Positions 1 to 11,880 are shown, counted from the first letter of the stretch. The stretch: 64,000 nt of DNA from Paralichthys olivaceus (GCF_024713975.1 NC_091113.1:8940501-9004500), one strand, 5' to 3'. The notes: generated by a model from the sequence alone, not told the origin. A program made the numbers and translations.

Positions 1-2692
1 ATGAGTTAATTTATGATATATCAGGGACAGGGCCACATTTTTTCTGCAGAATTTGTACTTTAATTAAAAAACTTAAAGTACATTTTCTTGATAACATCAG
101 AGTACTGTTAAATAGGAATGAAGGATTTACTTGTAACTGTGTATTTTTACATAGTATTGGTATAATTTTAGGATCCAAGTAATTCCGTCATGACTGTGTC
201 CAATAAAAGAAAGGGAGAGGTTGGATTTGGACTGAGCAGCAGAAATGGGGACAGAGCGAGAGACGGAGGGAACCGATATGCAAATGAGACAGATTGATAT
301 GTTTGACAGTGGATTTACATGTTTGCTCTCCTCCTCCCGAAGGCCAGCTGAACAGACAAACAGCGGAGCTTTGGACGATGAGCCACCAGACCTAAATCTG
401 TTCCTTTCCTCTCTCTGGTTTATATTCTGCTGCGACGCTTCCGTCCAAATATGTCACAAGTGCGAGCACAGTGCAGAGTATTGAGCTTGAAAGATGTGTG
501 TGCAGATTCATGGTTGAGCCGCTGATACGAGTGGCTCCTAAAGTTGAGAGTAAGTTCAGAAAAACACTGCTCTAATCACATTCTCATACACACAGCATCA
601 TCATCTCATCGCAGTATTGGTCTTAAACCCTGCATCCTCCATGTTAGCAGATGGGACATGGACTAATCTGTAGGTGAGGGACAAGATTTTGCAGCAGGAC
701 ACCTTCTGGTTTCTGTTTCTAGTGTGACCAATCAGGTTTGAGCGGGCTTTGGATGGCCGCAGTTTAACAGCCTGGGCTTTTTTTTAATCTCCATTATCTG
801 CGGCATCATCCACTGATTGTTACTCTGCAGATTCTTGCTCCAATTGATCGATACAAGATGGCGGCATTCGTATCTGGGTTATTTTAGCTTGATTTCTGGA
901 TAGTTGGAGAAAGTGGAGACGCATCATCCATCTTTAAATACATTATTATGTAGCTATTGCATTCACACAAACTATAAATTTCTCTTGCTATTATTTTGTT
1001 TCATATACAAGATTATTTTTCTCATACACACTGTAAAATAGATTATTTCAACAAACAAACCACCACACACTATAATTACATACATGTTATTATTCTCTAT
1101 TGCTCAGACTATCATGTAAGAATGTAATGCATAGAGAACTGTGCTGTGTGTGAAAGAGAGATGACATTAAATGAAAGTAAGAGTGATTGCACATTTTAGA
1201 GTATACAGATGTTATGTACAAAACCAAGTCATTATCTCTCAAGGGGCCTCTATGTCGCATGCACTTACAGATGCTATAATCGCACTTGAACGGCCACATA
1301 ATGTACATGGAGTCTCCGTGAGTGCTCTGGCGCTCATTTTATTCACAGCAGGGTTCAGAGAGAAGAGAAAGTGTCCTCGGTGCTGCTGAGAGAGCAGAGA
1401 AAGAGGAAGAAAATGGACATGTGTTGGCTTAACATGGCCGCCTATAGGCAATGAAGAATCGTGTATGCATTGTGGTTATGTGCCTTGCCCTTGTGAATTA
1501 CATTAGTGCTGTGTCCTACGCTTGTGAGCATGCATACACTGCAGTCTTGGGTTCAGTGCTGCGGTGGCTGAAAAAGCACTTCCTCTTTTAGCACACTGCT
1601 CCACTGCAGGCTGGAAATTACCACTGAGCCCATTTATAAGCCTGACAATCCTGCAGAGATGATCCCCTCTCTTACTTCATAACTGAGACAGATACTGATG
1701 CTCGATACAAGCCGCTCTCTGCTTCAGTGAATCCTCCTGAAATGAGAAAAAGCGCTTGTTTCTAATTACTTCCTCAGTTGCCTGGAACCTCGATATGGTC
1801 TCTTCAAACTGAACTTTTCAGTTTAATCACTCCAACCAACTTAAAGTTTACAGTTTTCTCTCTTTATTAGTTTTTCCATCATACGTGTCAAATGCATCAG
1901 TTTCTGCTGCCGAGGCCGCGCACCTCACGTGAAGCTTGTTACAGTCCTGTAGGTGAGCTGAACACAGAAAACAAACATTGCTCCAAGGAAACATTATTTG
2001 AAACAGAATCGATTGTTGAGTAAAAGAGATTTTTTTTGAGCTATGCAATCAATTGAGTAACTAGCAGCAGTTCATTCTCATGCACTGTTGTTGAGCAATT
2101 ATATACATGACAAATTAGCAGCCAGACTGCAGAGTGGCCACAGTAATGAGAAGTAGCCAGATGAATTAGATGAATCAAGCCTATGGACAGCGGAGTATAA
2201 ATAATATATTCACACAAACATTATCCGCAGGCTTTTCCACGGCTGCTTACAGAAACATAAAGATGTTATCATGAATTTTTCAGCTGCCACCAAACTTTGC
2301 AGCCGTGTTATTTTTAATATCAAACGCCATATTTAAAACTTGTTTCATGAAGAATCTGAAGTGTTTTAAATCATAGAACTTCCCTCGGAAAGAACTTAAT
2401 GTATCACACATGCAGAGACTTCAAGAAAATTGTTTAATATTAAATAACTTTATTCAGAATCAGGTTTTATTGCCAAGTGTAACCACCAGTGTAACTACAG
2501 CTGTCAGGTAAATGTATGCTATATACATGCTATATGTAAAATAAAGTAGCATAAAATAGAAAATAACTTCAAACTAGATAAAAGTACTTTGTTATAACTA
2601 TACTGACTAACGATTCACTTTTCTCTCTCATATTAGCTTTTTCCATGTGTCTTCTTCTGCACTTATGTCTCGTCTCGTCTCCACATCTCCAG
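1..2692. other. Probable last intron of the upstream mta3-like gene
   Basis: This stretch precedes the only MTA-family exon in the window and is therefore most likely intron. Short open frames occur, but none resembles a known protein or has convincing splice sites on both sides. A stretch at about 508-554 is open and ends in a good donor-like GTAAGT, but it has a weak acceptor and no recognisable homology. Positions about 2449-2590 resemble a repeat common in fish (motif 'atcaggttttattgccaagt' followed by A/T-rich sequence). The intron assignment is an inference from the exon at 2693. Confidence 0.5.
2449..2590 (+). repeat. Fish interspersed repeat fragment, class uncertain
   Basis: The start reads like the common fish genomic repeat in which an 'AGAATCAG..TTTATTG.CCAAGT' head is followed by A/T-rich 'ATAAAGTA..AAAATAGAAAATAA' sequence. 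The assignment is by recollection of that pattern, not by a search. No target-site duplication is clear. Confidence 0.35.
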
Positions 2693-2864
2693 GAGGGCCA
2701 GGCGGCTGCTGTCCCGCTCCCAGCTGAGGCACGCCTGCCGACAGCCATGCGAGCAGATCACCCTGCGCAGGGCTTCCCAGGGTCCCCCGCAGGGGCTCGT
2801 CCTGGCGCCACCACACCCTCACCCCAGCCTGAGAATGCGAGGCCCCATCGTCATCCACGACTGA
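2693..2864 (+). CDS. mta3: Last coding exon of an MTA-family (probably mta3) NuRD subunit gene
   Basis: An acceptor (ctccacatctccag) ends at 2692. The frame that completes a split codon with the G at 2693 and continues AGG GCC AGG runs to a TGA at 2862-2864. Its translation begins RARRLLSRSQLRHACRQP and ends RMRGPIVIHD. MTA proteins of the NuRD chromatin-remodelling complex end with a basic 'RKLLSS..KRAARRP..PI.LR' block, a Pro-rich stretch and a terminal PIVIED-like motif; this exon has all three in order. The choice of mta3 over mta1 or mta2 rests on synteny: human MTA3 lies on 2p21 with PPM1B, SIX3 and PRKCE. The more obvious open frame from 2645 is a different frame of the same GC-rich exon and looks spurious. 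MTA3 is a transcriptional corepressor subunit in the nucleus. All other exons lie upstream of this window. Confidence 0.72.
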
Positions 2865-5743
2865 GCAGACCAGCAACACACTAAACTCCTTGCCCCACCT
2901 GCGTACACTCCGACAAACTCTCACCTCATACTCTTCTCGTTTAAACCTCCTCTTTTGCTTTTAGTCCTTTATAATCCTCGACAACACCGGAAGCTGGTGA
3001 GCCGTGATGCAATGGAGATGTACGCCTGACCTGAATGCAAGTGCTGCCTGTCTTTTAATCCCCCTGGAAATGTGAGACAGAGAGGTAGCGTGTTAATGTG
3101 TGAGTGAGTGTGTGAGGAAATGAGGGGGATGCTGTTCTGAGTTTTTCTGGATGGACGTAACGACAGAGCTTCGTGTGACCTTTGTGTTGATGGGTAATTG
3201 TCGTGAAGTTTTATCAGTTTGTAGAAAAGTTATTTTGGGGCTGGGGACATGGGGATTAGGGTAATGACCGGGGTGGGTCATGGGTAGGGGGTTGGTTTTC
3301 ATTAATGGGGACTGGGGTTCTTTTAACATTGGAGGCAAATGTCTGATGCTGACATTAAAAAAAAAAGAAAATGCACTGCACTGTGAGTCAAACAGCAGCC
3401 TTTTAAAGAAATGGCTGCTTAAAATTTGTACCTGCAGTTTTTCCCGCGCTCATCCTGACATGTAAATCAAAACGCTGGAGCCACTGTTGCAGGACCACGG
3501 ACATTACTTAACAAGTATATCAGTTATTCATGAGCAATCTTGCAGGTTTGGAAACATAACAGGGCAAAGAAATAGCGCGTAGAGCTAGCGAACCTCCCTC
3601 TGTATAATATGTTGTATATCTCATGACGGCACTGTAAATCTTCTCATTCTATTTCTATGGGCGACTGTAACTTACTAGCCCGAACTTGGGTACTGAAGCA
3701 CTTCCTTTGCAGCAGATCAAAAGGGCATGGATCCGTCATATTCCACATGAGGCTGTGACGCACTGGCAATATTTTTGAGGCGGACATAAGCAACTTTGCC
3801 AGCCGGTGTTTGCTATCTGCTGACGACGCCTATTTTCTTCATTGTTCTTTTACGCAAGTTTTTCCTGTTCCCAGACCTCTTTATCCCTCCCTTCTCTCTT
3901 GCTTCGTTGACAAAGTTGCCTCTCAAGAAAGTTGCCGGTTCACGGGAGTGTTCAGTTATGAAACCGGCTTCGCCGCTGCATGTCTTTAAGGTGAGAGCCT
4001 CTGTTGGCCACCGGGTCACGTGATTTCTTCTCTTTCATTCAGAATGTTTATGTTCGTGTTTCCTGTATGTCTTGTGTTGAATTATGAATATGCTGAGAGC
4101 TGTAATAATAATAAAAACAACAACACAATGCTAGATTATGGTGTCCAGTCTTAGTGAGTCATTTCCTGGTGTCAAACACTGACAGCCTGTCCTGTCTCCC
4201 AGCCTCCCACTCCATCTTTCTGTCTCTATCTGCCTTTGTGCTGCTCTTGAGGGGTTGTGTGTGGGTGATAGATGGGGCCTCGTACACGCTGTGGCCCTAG
4301 CGTGGATACCGTAAAATACCCCCACAAAATATGGCAATTTGACACAGTGATGAGGAATGAGAAGTGCTCTCAGAATATAAATCACCATCCTGGAGGCTTA
4401 CAGGCCGCCTCGATGTACTTCACTGTGTGTTTATGTGTTGACACAGCCCCCGTGTGAAGGAAGGTTTTACATGTGCCACTTACCCTCTCGTCACAGTACA
4501 ATCAGGTGCTGCAGCTGCTGGGTGTTTTCTACAAAGTCTGAGGCTTCCTCTGGAGGTGAGAATCAGAAACAACGTTGAGACGGACAGTGTTGTGAAGGAA
4601 CATTCACATTTTTTGTGAATGATGAACTGAACAAACCAGTTTACATATGATGAACGTGAATCATCTTTAAATCATCATCATATCAGGCCACCATGTACAA
4701 TACCAAAATGTCAGGAATGCCTGTCCCCATGTTTTAGAAATTGTGTCTGGCTTCCCTTCACAGTGCTAAAAACAAACAACACAAACTGAATAATAATGAA
4801 GGACTGAATCTCAACGTGTTTCTTTGGTAACTACCTACTTGAACTGTGGTAAAAAATTGTTTGCATTCATTTATTTTGAAGAAAAAAAAATGTAAGGCAA
4901 TCGTCACATCAGATGAAGAATATAATTGTTAGTTGCAGCTTTAATTAAGTCAAATATCTGCCCTCATCAAACCGAACAAGTTGAATGAAGTCTTTTTGAA
5001 GATTGTAGTCCACTCAGAAAGATGTGCAAATTGATAATGTTAACTCTGGTCATTCTATCGTAGTGATTGTAGCTCCACTGATCCATATTTGCATGTGTAC
5101 AAAGGCTCACATCCAATCTGTCAGGGCCACAAGAAGACCAGAGGTGCCTGAATTGGCCACATCTGTGTGCTGTGTGGATATCCAGAAAAGAAACCAAAAT
5201 ATCCCACATACCAACACTGCCCTCTTGTGCATGTGGAGTCTGCACTCCACCAATCATGACTCGGTCTCAACTGAGGTTTCAAACCATTTTTATACAGATG
5301 TGTTTGTTGGAGGCAGCCTCTTAAACTACAACAAAATAAATAAAATCCAGACCCGGTGTTTATTTTTCAAACATTATATGAAGTCACAAAGCAGCGTGTG
5401 AGGTGGGTTTTATTTATTTCACAGACTCTAGAATGAGTGGTGGACAATATGAACATGTGAGGGCACCGGTAGATGGCAGCAAAGCGCCGCTGAAGCGTGT
5501 AGCGTCAATGAAGAGGCGGTGCTTGGCGGTCGGAGCTGAGTGAGAGGCACGTGAACGCATCACACGAGGGGGCTTGTTTGTCGGACTCGGTTCGATCGTC
5601 GCTTCACCTCCAGTCTTCATCACATCCACCAGTGTACTGACCGAGAACAGAGATCAATGGGTGACAACAAATTCCATCACGATTTGGTCCGCGGCGAAAT
5701 TCGACTCATTCTTAAGGACTTCTCCCAACCTCGTACTGACGAA
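2865..5743. other. mta3-like 3' UTR and intergenic sequence up to the tRNA
   Basis: The sequence directly after the stop is presumably 3' UTR. A canonical AATAAA at 4110-4115 is one plausible end, and another A/T-rich AATAAA cluster lies near 5335-5340. Open frames at 3280-3465, 3796-4023 and 5024-5401 show no recognisable domain and overlap frames on the other strand. I see no further gene here. Confidence 0.45.
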
Positions 5744-5837
5744 GCTCCAGTGGCGCAATCGGTCAGCGCGCGGTACTTATAAGACAGTATTGAGCAGAGC
5801 AATGCCGAGGTTGTGAGTTCGAGCCTCACCTGGAGCA
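5744..5837 (+). tRNA. tRNA-Ile (UAU anticodon), intron-containing
   Basis: The acceptor arm GCTCCAG pairs with CTGGAGC at 5830-5836, followed by discriminator A at 5837. The D arm is GCGC-AATCGGTCA-GCGC. The anticodon stem CGGTA pairs with TGCCG, and the T arm is GTGAG-TTCGAGC-CTCAC. The loop reads C-T-TAT-A-A, giving anticodon TAT at 5778-5780. A 20-nt intron (5782-5801) interrupts the gene one base 3' of the anticodon, the canonical site for tRNA introns. The mature tRNA would be 74 nt before CCA addition. Vertebrate tRNA-Ile(UAU) genes characteristically carry an intron here. A run of T at 5842-5852 is a good RNA polymerase III terminator. The arms look intact, so I read this as a functional gene that decodes AUA, not a SINE-derived pseudogene. 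Confidence 0.95.
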
Positions 5838-5841
5838 AGTG

Positions 5842-5852
5842 TTTTTTTTTTT
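5842..5852 (+). terminator. RNA polymerase III T-run terminator of tRNA-Ile
   Basis: Eleven consecutive T residues start four bases after the last base of the tRNA. Four or more T on the non-template strand is the standard Pol III stop signal. Confidence 0.85.
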
Positions 5853-7294
5853 CTGTCTCTCTGGTAAATCCTGCAGCACCTCACCCAGTATTCTACATAC
5901 TTATACCTTTATCTGTATACTTATACCCTCCTCTCAAATACTCATACATACACAAAACCTCCTCAGTTTTGTTTTGCTCCTGAATATTTGCTCACATGTA
6001 AACACACCACTGTGAAATTACATTTTAAATTGTGATTATTGTGTCAGTACATCTGTCACAAGAGGATCGTACATTACATCTATATTTTTACATTTTTACA
6101 TATACATATATATATATATATATATATTCAGTTCTGTAACATCTTCTTTTCTTTTCTGCAGGGACCTCGTTTCATTGAAAACTGTTATATCTTATGAAAT
6201 GGAATATTTCAGTTATTGAGACAAACACTTAGTTTGTTTAGATCCTGTCAATAACAAAAATACATTTAAAAAAAACACAAGACAATATAGGAAATAATAA
6301 TATTTAAAAAAAACAGTATTAACACTATAGTTGACCACACTTTTATTTTGTTTAGGCAATTTTAAATAAATATACATGCAACACTGAATTCTTATTTTTA
6401 CTTTCATTTTTATCTTTATTTTCATTTTTGTTATCAGTAGTAGTAAGTCATCCACTATCTATCCACCAGTTTAAAAAAATTAAAAAAGTAAATTTGCTCT
6501 TAAATTAACTTTCATTCGATTTAAGAGCGATATTTTCTACTATTTTGGTATACAATTAAAATGTACTCTTCCTGGCCTGGTAATAACTGTTAGTTAAACG
6601 TTTCACTCATTAGCTTTGTGTCATCGCAACACATTATTTTTCTCTTAAGAGAAATATAGAAAATAACCTCAGAAAAGCAACAATATTCTTATTTAATTCA
6701 TAAACTCTGAGGACAGATGTGCTGCTGGCAACTTAGATCCTGCTGCTTTGTTTTTCAGCAGCGCATCCCTCTGGCCACAAGGTGGAACTACATCCCTGTT
6801 GTAAAACCAGATTTTCACCACTAGAGGGCGGTGGGACTGCGCCAAACAGAAACATGTAACTTTAAGAGAATGTGCATTAAACTTCTTAATGTTTCTCTCT
6901 ACTCCGCCTCTGGTTACTGTTATAATCATTAATCAATGTCTTATATTATAAATTCAACTATTTAGACTCAGTCCACATCCGTTTATACACATTTCTAAAT
7001 AACACAGTGCAGTTTCTTCAATCTGTGGGATTTAACCATCATCTTATTCTTTTTCTGATGTGATTCATGTCAGTTTGTGCCTGAAATGTTGTATCGTACG
7101 TCTGGATTTCTGTGTGTGTCTGTGATCTATGCGTGAATGTTTGTTTGCGGGACGTCTGTCACTCTAAGCCCTGTAAAGCTGGGAATGAACAAGCAGAAGA
7201 TTGCAGTAATGATGTGACCCAGATGTCCCGGGTGCAGATCTCCGGGCTGAAAATGAGAGTGCAGATCAGGGCTGCCGTACATCCTGTCACCCCC

Positions 7295-7297
<3 letters not shown>

Positions 7298-7337
<40 letters not shown>

Positions 7338-7407
7338 ACCACCACCCTCCTCCTCCCTCCAACCACCCCTCCCTGGGATACAATCAGAGAGTATTTAGCA
7401 GCAGGGA

Positions 7408-7447
<40 letters not shown>

Positions 7448-7532
7448 GAAAGTGTTCAGTGAATATGTGTATATCATTTGTGAGAGAATGCTGTAGTGTG
7501 TGTGTGTGTGTGTGTGTTGTGTGTGTGTGTGT
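7298..7532. repeat. Cluster of CA/TG microsatellites
   Basis: (CA)n runs 7298-7336. (TG)n runs 7409-7443 and, with one interruption, 7496-7532. Another (TG)n lies at 7861-7887. The purine/pyrimidine alternation switches strand between the first and second arrays, so the arrays are mutually complementary. Confidence 0.95.
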
Positions 7533-7857
7533 TTAAGCCCATGCAGATCCATGTAAACACAAGGGATCAGATTTTGGAGCGTGTGCCACTTGTTCTTGGT
7601 GCTCCGGATTAGACGTAACAGTTTTTTAATTTACTCTCCTCAGCTGCCTCCAAAAGACGCTTAAAGCTGAGCTTCGCCACACCCGAGACCCCCTCCTCCC
7701 TCTCGACATGCCCCCCCCATCGACCCCGTCCACCATCTCACCCATCCTCACCCATCGCCTGAGGTGACCAGGTGGTGGAACAATCACACGCACACGCACA
7801 CACCACCCTGACAGTAGGCTCAGCGGGCCACTTTCTTCAATGAGAAGCCTGGCAGTC

Positions 7858-7899
<42 letters not shown>

Positions 7900-9159
7900 T
7901 GTGAGGGATTGAGGGGACAAAAGACGGAGAGTTTAATATTTGGGATAAGCTGTGATTGAACATCCTGAGATCAGAGCCGAATGATCAAATTCAGCCAGTG
8001 ATAATCCCTCATCTTGGAAAATTAAATACCCCTCTTCTGGCTCTCTTCATGCCCAGTCACACTCTCTGTATTTCTCTGACACACACACACAAAAACACAC
8101 ACTCACACACACACGCCAGGGTCTTAATCTGACCTGTGTCTCATAACCCTGCTTGGTTCCTCGGGGAGCTGTTCTGATATCTGATGAGTTTTTCATTAAT
8201 AAGACTCAAGTCTAATCCTGAGGGAGAAACACAAAATGACAACGGATAAGCCCCGCTCCCCCCCCCTGTCCTACCATCACACACACTGATTCACTGATAT
8301 ACACTGTCTAACTAAACATCTTTATACATGCACTTATTTTCCAGTTTATGCTTCAATCTCCCAATCCCGCTGCTCTACTCACCCCAGCCCACATTTGATC
8401 GCTTCTCTCATCTTTGTTTTACAAATCTTTGGTTTATAATCTGCTGGTGCAAGAACTGGTCCAAGGGTCTCAAAAAACAACCTATAGGAAGTTCTCTTAT
8501 TCTATTTGAATGGTTTTAACCTTTTCTCTGTTCACATAAGCCCTTACACTGCAGAGCAAAGGCCGCCACACTTCTCTCCTCTCCCTGAAAACTAGTCACT
8601 ACAGTCCACGATCCAGTAATTAGAAAATATGTCTGAGCAAGCATTAGCTCAGGTTTATTGTAGCCATTTCTTTTTTGCTGTGCTCATTGTATCTGAGTCA
8701 TATGTCTTCCTGTGAGTGCAGGCAGAACATGTTACTCATTGTTCATGTCATGTGGGGAACCTCGTGAGTTTCTGCAGAGTGTTGACTCAGTTTGGGATTT
8801 GACTATTCTATAGGTCATTTATTTTGATGTATGCAGATAAAAAACATGCGTTCGTACAATAACACAACAGTCAATGTTCAAGTGTGTGTTTATCCTCAGC
8901 TGCACACGGATAGACCAGATGAGTAATAAACATTATACAACAATTAAGACATTTTGGTGGAGCACAATGGAGACTACATGTGAGAGCAGCACAAGATGTT
9001 TGAAGTCATCCAGAGGGAAAAGTGAAGGGAAAACTTCATCAAACCTGAGTTTAAAGCTGAACTGAAATCCCGAAATGTGATTTAAACTCACGTGAGGACG
9101 TTAAAATGCAAACGACAGCTGAGTATTGGGCGTCAACATTAACGAAGACTCAGGTTTTT

Positions 9160-9685
9160 AATGTCACAGTCTTTTTTATCCCTATCAGGAGCTTTATGTC
9201 ATGCTTGGTTATGTGTTTCCCTCCATTGGCTTCCCGTTCATCACAGGATTGATTTTAAATTTTGTTGTCGATATTTAAATCGGTTAATGGACTGGCCCCG
9301 CCTCACTGGCCCGAACTTCTTCATGTTCACACTCCGAGGTCAAAGGTCAGCCACTCAGCTGCCCCTGGATCGGCCGTAAACTGGGCTCATAACCAGAGGC
9401 CATCGAGCCTTTGCAGTAGCAAACTTGTGGAGCTGATTGCCACTCCACATTAGATCTGCCCCCTCGCTCGCACGCTTCAAATCATTGTTAAAGACACATC
9501 TCTTCTCTTTGGCCTTCTTTTCCAGTTGAGGACGTTACTATCCCGGCAGATTTTATTCTCTTATCATTTGTATTATGATATATTGTGTGTTTCTGTTTTC
9601 TTGTTATACCTTTTACTTTGTAAAGCACTTTGGTCAACCAAGAAGTTTTAAATGTGCTGTATAAATAAAGTTGGCATTGACATAG
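9160..9685 (+). mobile_element. Non-LTR retrotransposon (L2/Rex1-type) 3' fragment, decayed
   Basis: Conceptual translation shows pieces typical of the C-terminal end of the LINE reverse-transcriptase ORF: 'LHWLPVHHRIDFK' in one frame (about 9218-9256), 'FKSVNGLAPPHWPELLHVHTP' like residues in another (about 9271-9333), and a later 'LKTHLF'-type end near 9490-9505. The pieces lie in different frames with stops between them, so the copy is dead. It ends in the tail 'GTAAAGCACTTTGGTCAACC' followed by GTGCTGTATAAATAAAG, a 3' tail shared by fish L2/Rex1 elements and SINEs that borrow it. Only the 3' part is present, as expected for 5'-truncated insertions. Confidence 0.75.
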
Positions 9686-9732
9686 TATAGACAGTATGAA
9701 ACATAGGGGTGTCAATGAAACCTAATACTACT

Positions 9733-9807
9733 TTTATTATTATTATTACTACTATTATTATTATTATATTTCATTTGTCTTATTATTATTATTATTATTA
9801 TTATTAT
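9733..9807. repeat. (TTA)n trinucleotide microsatellite
   Basis: Two blocks of TTA/ATT repeats (9733-9766 and 9780-9807) are separated by a short unrelated stretch. Confidence 0.9.
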
Positions 9808-10139
9808 GACTTCCTGCTGTCTGGTTCACACTGTTCATCTCTTAAGGTTTATTTATTTATTCCTGCTGCGCTTGAAGTAGTTGGCGCTTGTTATCCATTC
9901 AGGGGCACTCCTCTGTGTGGTAACTCAAGAGTATATCGAGGAAGGACGATGTACTACCAATGTAACTTACTTCGTTTTTGGTTGTACTTATACTCCGAGC
10001 CGTTGCCGTCACGTCAGACTCGAATGATCTACACGCTTTTATTTCAAGCCTGACTCCGCCCACACAAAGTAGCTTCGGCGTACGCTCGTAGCGGTAACAA
10101 GTGTATCCTCGGGATCCAGCGCGTCACGGAGCTCTGGTG

Positions 10140-10400
10140 ATGGACCAATGAGATTGTCGCTCTGGACAGGGGCAGAGCTAATTGACGCGAGAAGTGGCCA
10201 ATTAACCGACGTGTCGCCTGGTCGTTGTAACCAATCAGCGGGCATGTGCCAAAAATAACACCTCCTCTTGTTCAGCACCCAAAGTGGAAGGAAAGCTGTG
10301 TGGCCTTTCAATGGAAGAAGAAAGTGCGAGATTTGCCAGTGTTGTATAATATCTACAGTTCTCAGTGTCCATATTTGTTTTGGAGCGATCGAAATTATCT
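10140..10400 (+). promoter_or_regulatory. Candidate ppm1b core promoter with three CCAAT boxes
   Basis: Three CCAAT motifs stand in the same orientation at 10145-10149, 10198-10202 and 10231-10235, the typical NF-Y arrangement of TATA-less housekeeping promoters. The surrounding sequence is much richer in CpG than the flanks, and the first splice donor follows at 10669. The transcription start is not visible. The assignment to ppm1b is by position and by the known non-coding first exon of vertebrate PPM1B. Confidence 0.6.
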
Positions 10401-10668
10401 TCAGCTGACGTGAGCGACAAGAACTGGCGTCAAACATGCGTAAAAATCAACGCTGTCCAAGCAGGGAACCGCCGAGAAAGGAATTATCGCCGCTCATCTG
10501 AGGCCAATCTCGGTTATTTATTTTTTTTTGTCAAATAAGGAAACATAACGTAGCTAGCCGGCTAACGTTAGCTCCGCAGATAGCTAGGGCAGCGACACAT
10601 CTTCACACAAAAGCGGGCTCCGGCAGGTGATCAACATTGGATCTGCGTTCGCCCAGCGGCAGGAAAAC
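10400..10668 (+). other. ppm1b: Putative non-coding first exon of ppm1b
   Basis: This is CpG-rich sequence ending in GGAAAAC followed by a strong donor GTAAGT (10669-10674). No long ATG frame is present, consistent with the 5' UTR exon known for vertebrate PPM1B, where translation begins in exon 2. The 5' boundary is a guess. A transcript read spliced to 18434 or 18440 would confirm it. Confidence 0.5.
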
Positions 10669-10790
10669 GTAAGTAGCATGTGTGCTAACGTCGTTAGCTA
10701 GCGTTTGACAACCCGGGGGCACTCGCGCTGGCTCCCTATCGTTGGGTTAACGTTAGCATGCCCGCTAGCGCTAGCTCGCACCGACACACG
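10540..10790. repeat. Cluster of GTTAGC/GCTAAC/GCTAGC motifs around the first exon
   Basis: At least eight copies of the self-complementary family GCTAACGTTAGC / GCTAGC occur (for example 'ggctaacgttagct' near 10560-10573, 'gctaacgtcgttagctagcg' near 10684-10703, 'taacgttagcatgcccgct' near 10748-10766). They flank the inferred donor at 10669. The palindromic units could be a teleost promoter-associated motif or simple sequence drift. Confidence 0.5.
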
Positions 10791-11879
10791 AGCGAACTAG
10801 GCCCTCGGTGGCGAGGAGCGGTGTTGTGAGGAGTTCAGCATGTGGTCAGTGGATTGGTATTTATTTGTTTTTACACAGAAACATGTTTCCTAACAGCGGC
10901 CAGTCGACGAATGCAACACAAACTAGTGGTTTGTGGGAATGTTAGCGTGGGAACGGAGCGTCGCCGGGATAAAACCTGAGCCTTTAGCCGAAGTTTCAAA
11001 GTAGCTCCGCCAGCGTTAGCGAGCCACCTCTGAATGAAGCACATTTAAAGTAACGCTGGTGTGAACACGTTGGTCTCCAGTGCTTAGTCGGGTCCCAGGC
11101 AAGCTAATCTAGCATAGTATAGACTACACTATAGCTATATCTAGCTAATGAGAGGTTAGCGTACTTTGTCATATGAGTGTCAGTGATTAGCTAATGATAT
11201 TTCAAAGCATTTGATATATTTATTTAAACCAGCACACGACCTCACGCAGCTATAGGTCCGATTGCTTTCAGTAAGTAGCCATGCAGCGATATAAATACCC
11301 AGAGATAACATCGACATGGTTAAAACTGATTGAGCTGCATGGCTGCTGTTTGTCCTGTTGTGTATGCGGCGACCTCACAGGTTAAATATAACTGCAAGGG
11401 CCCATTTTTACGTCTGGTATCTTTGTGGAAGTCGTTCGCTACACGTGAGATGAAGTTAAAGCAGATTATGTTTAATGTAGCAAGAAAGATGTTCTTCAGA
11501 AGTCATGTTTCACTGCGGCAACAGAAATGCTCCTCCCTACACTTCACCCATTCTCATTTGCTCATTTGATTTGTAAGATTGGTTTTATATTCATATGTCC
11601 ACAACAGTATGTAGCAGGACATTTGTTTGCTGAGGTTCAGTTGGTATTGTAGAGATGGAAATCTGTCAGTACTATAACAAAACATTGTATCTGAGATGTA
11701 AACATAGAAACAAACAAGAATGGCACTTCAGCAAACCTCAGCCGAGGCCCAACAGTCCCCACACAAAACCACATCTACGTTCATTAGATCCAGATTCATT
11801 TTTATTGCACACACTTTAAACATGCTTGTTTTCCCCCCCATCTAGATCCATGAATGGTTCTCAGAGAAATCAATGAAAA

Positions 11880-11880
11880 T

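Larger units (their letters stand above)
5853..10139. other. Intergenic region between tRNA-Ile and the ppm1b promoter
   Basis: No gene is recognised. The region contains an (AT)n tract near 6103-6127, dense CA/TG microsatellites at 7298-7336, 7409-7443, 7496-7532 and 7861-7887, a LINE 3' fragment at about 9160-9685 and a (TTA)n tract at 9733-9807. The open frames at 7112-7552 on both strands are artefacts of the CA/TG repeats. Confidence 0.6.

Noticed and set aside
508-554. Possible small upstream MTA exon ending at GTAAGT
   Set aside because: The acceptor is weak, the reading does not resemble MTA sequence, and a donor-like site alone is common by chance.
2645-2884. 79-codon open frame over the MTA exon
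   Set aside because: It is an alternative frame of a GC-rich exon. The frame ending at 2864 has the MTA-like terminus and correct splice phase.
7112-7552. 116- and 141-codon frames over CA/TG arrays
   Set aside because: These frames are created by dinucleotide repeats and have no recognisable domain.
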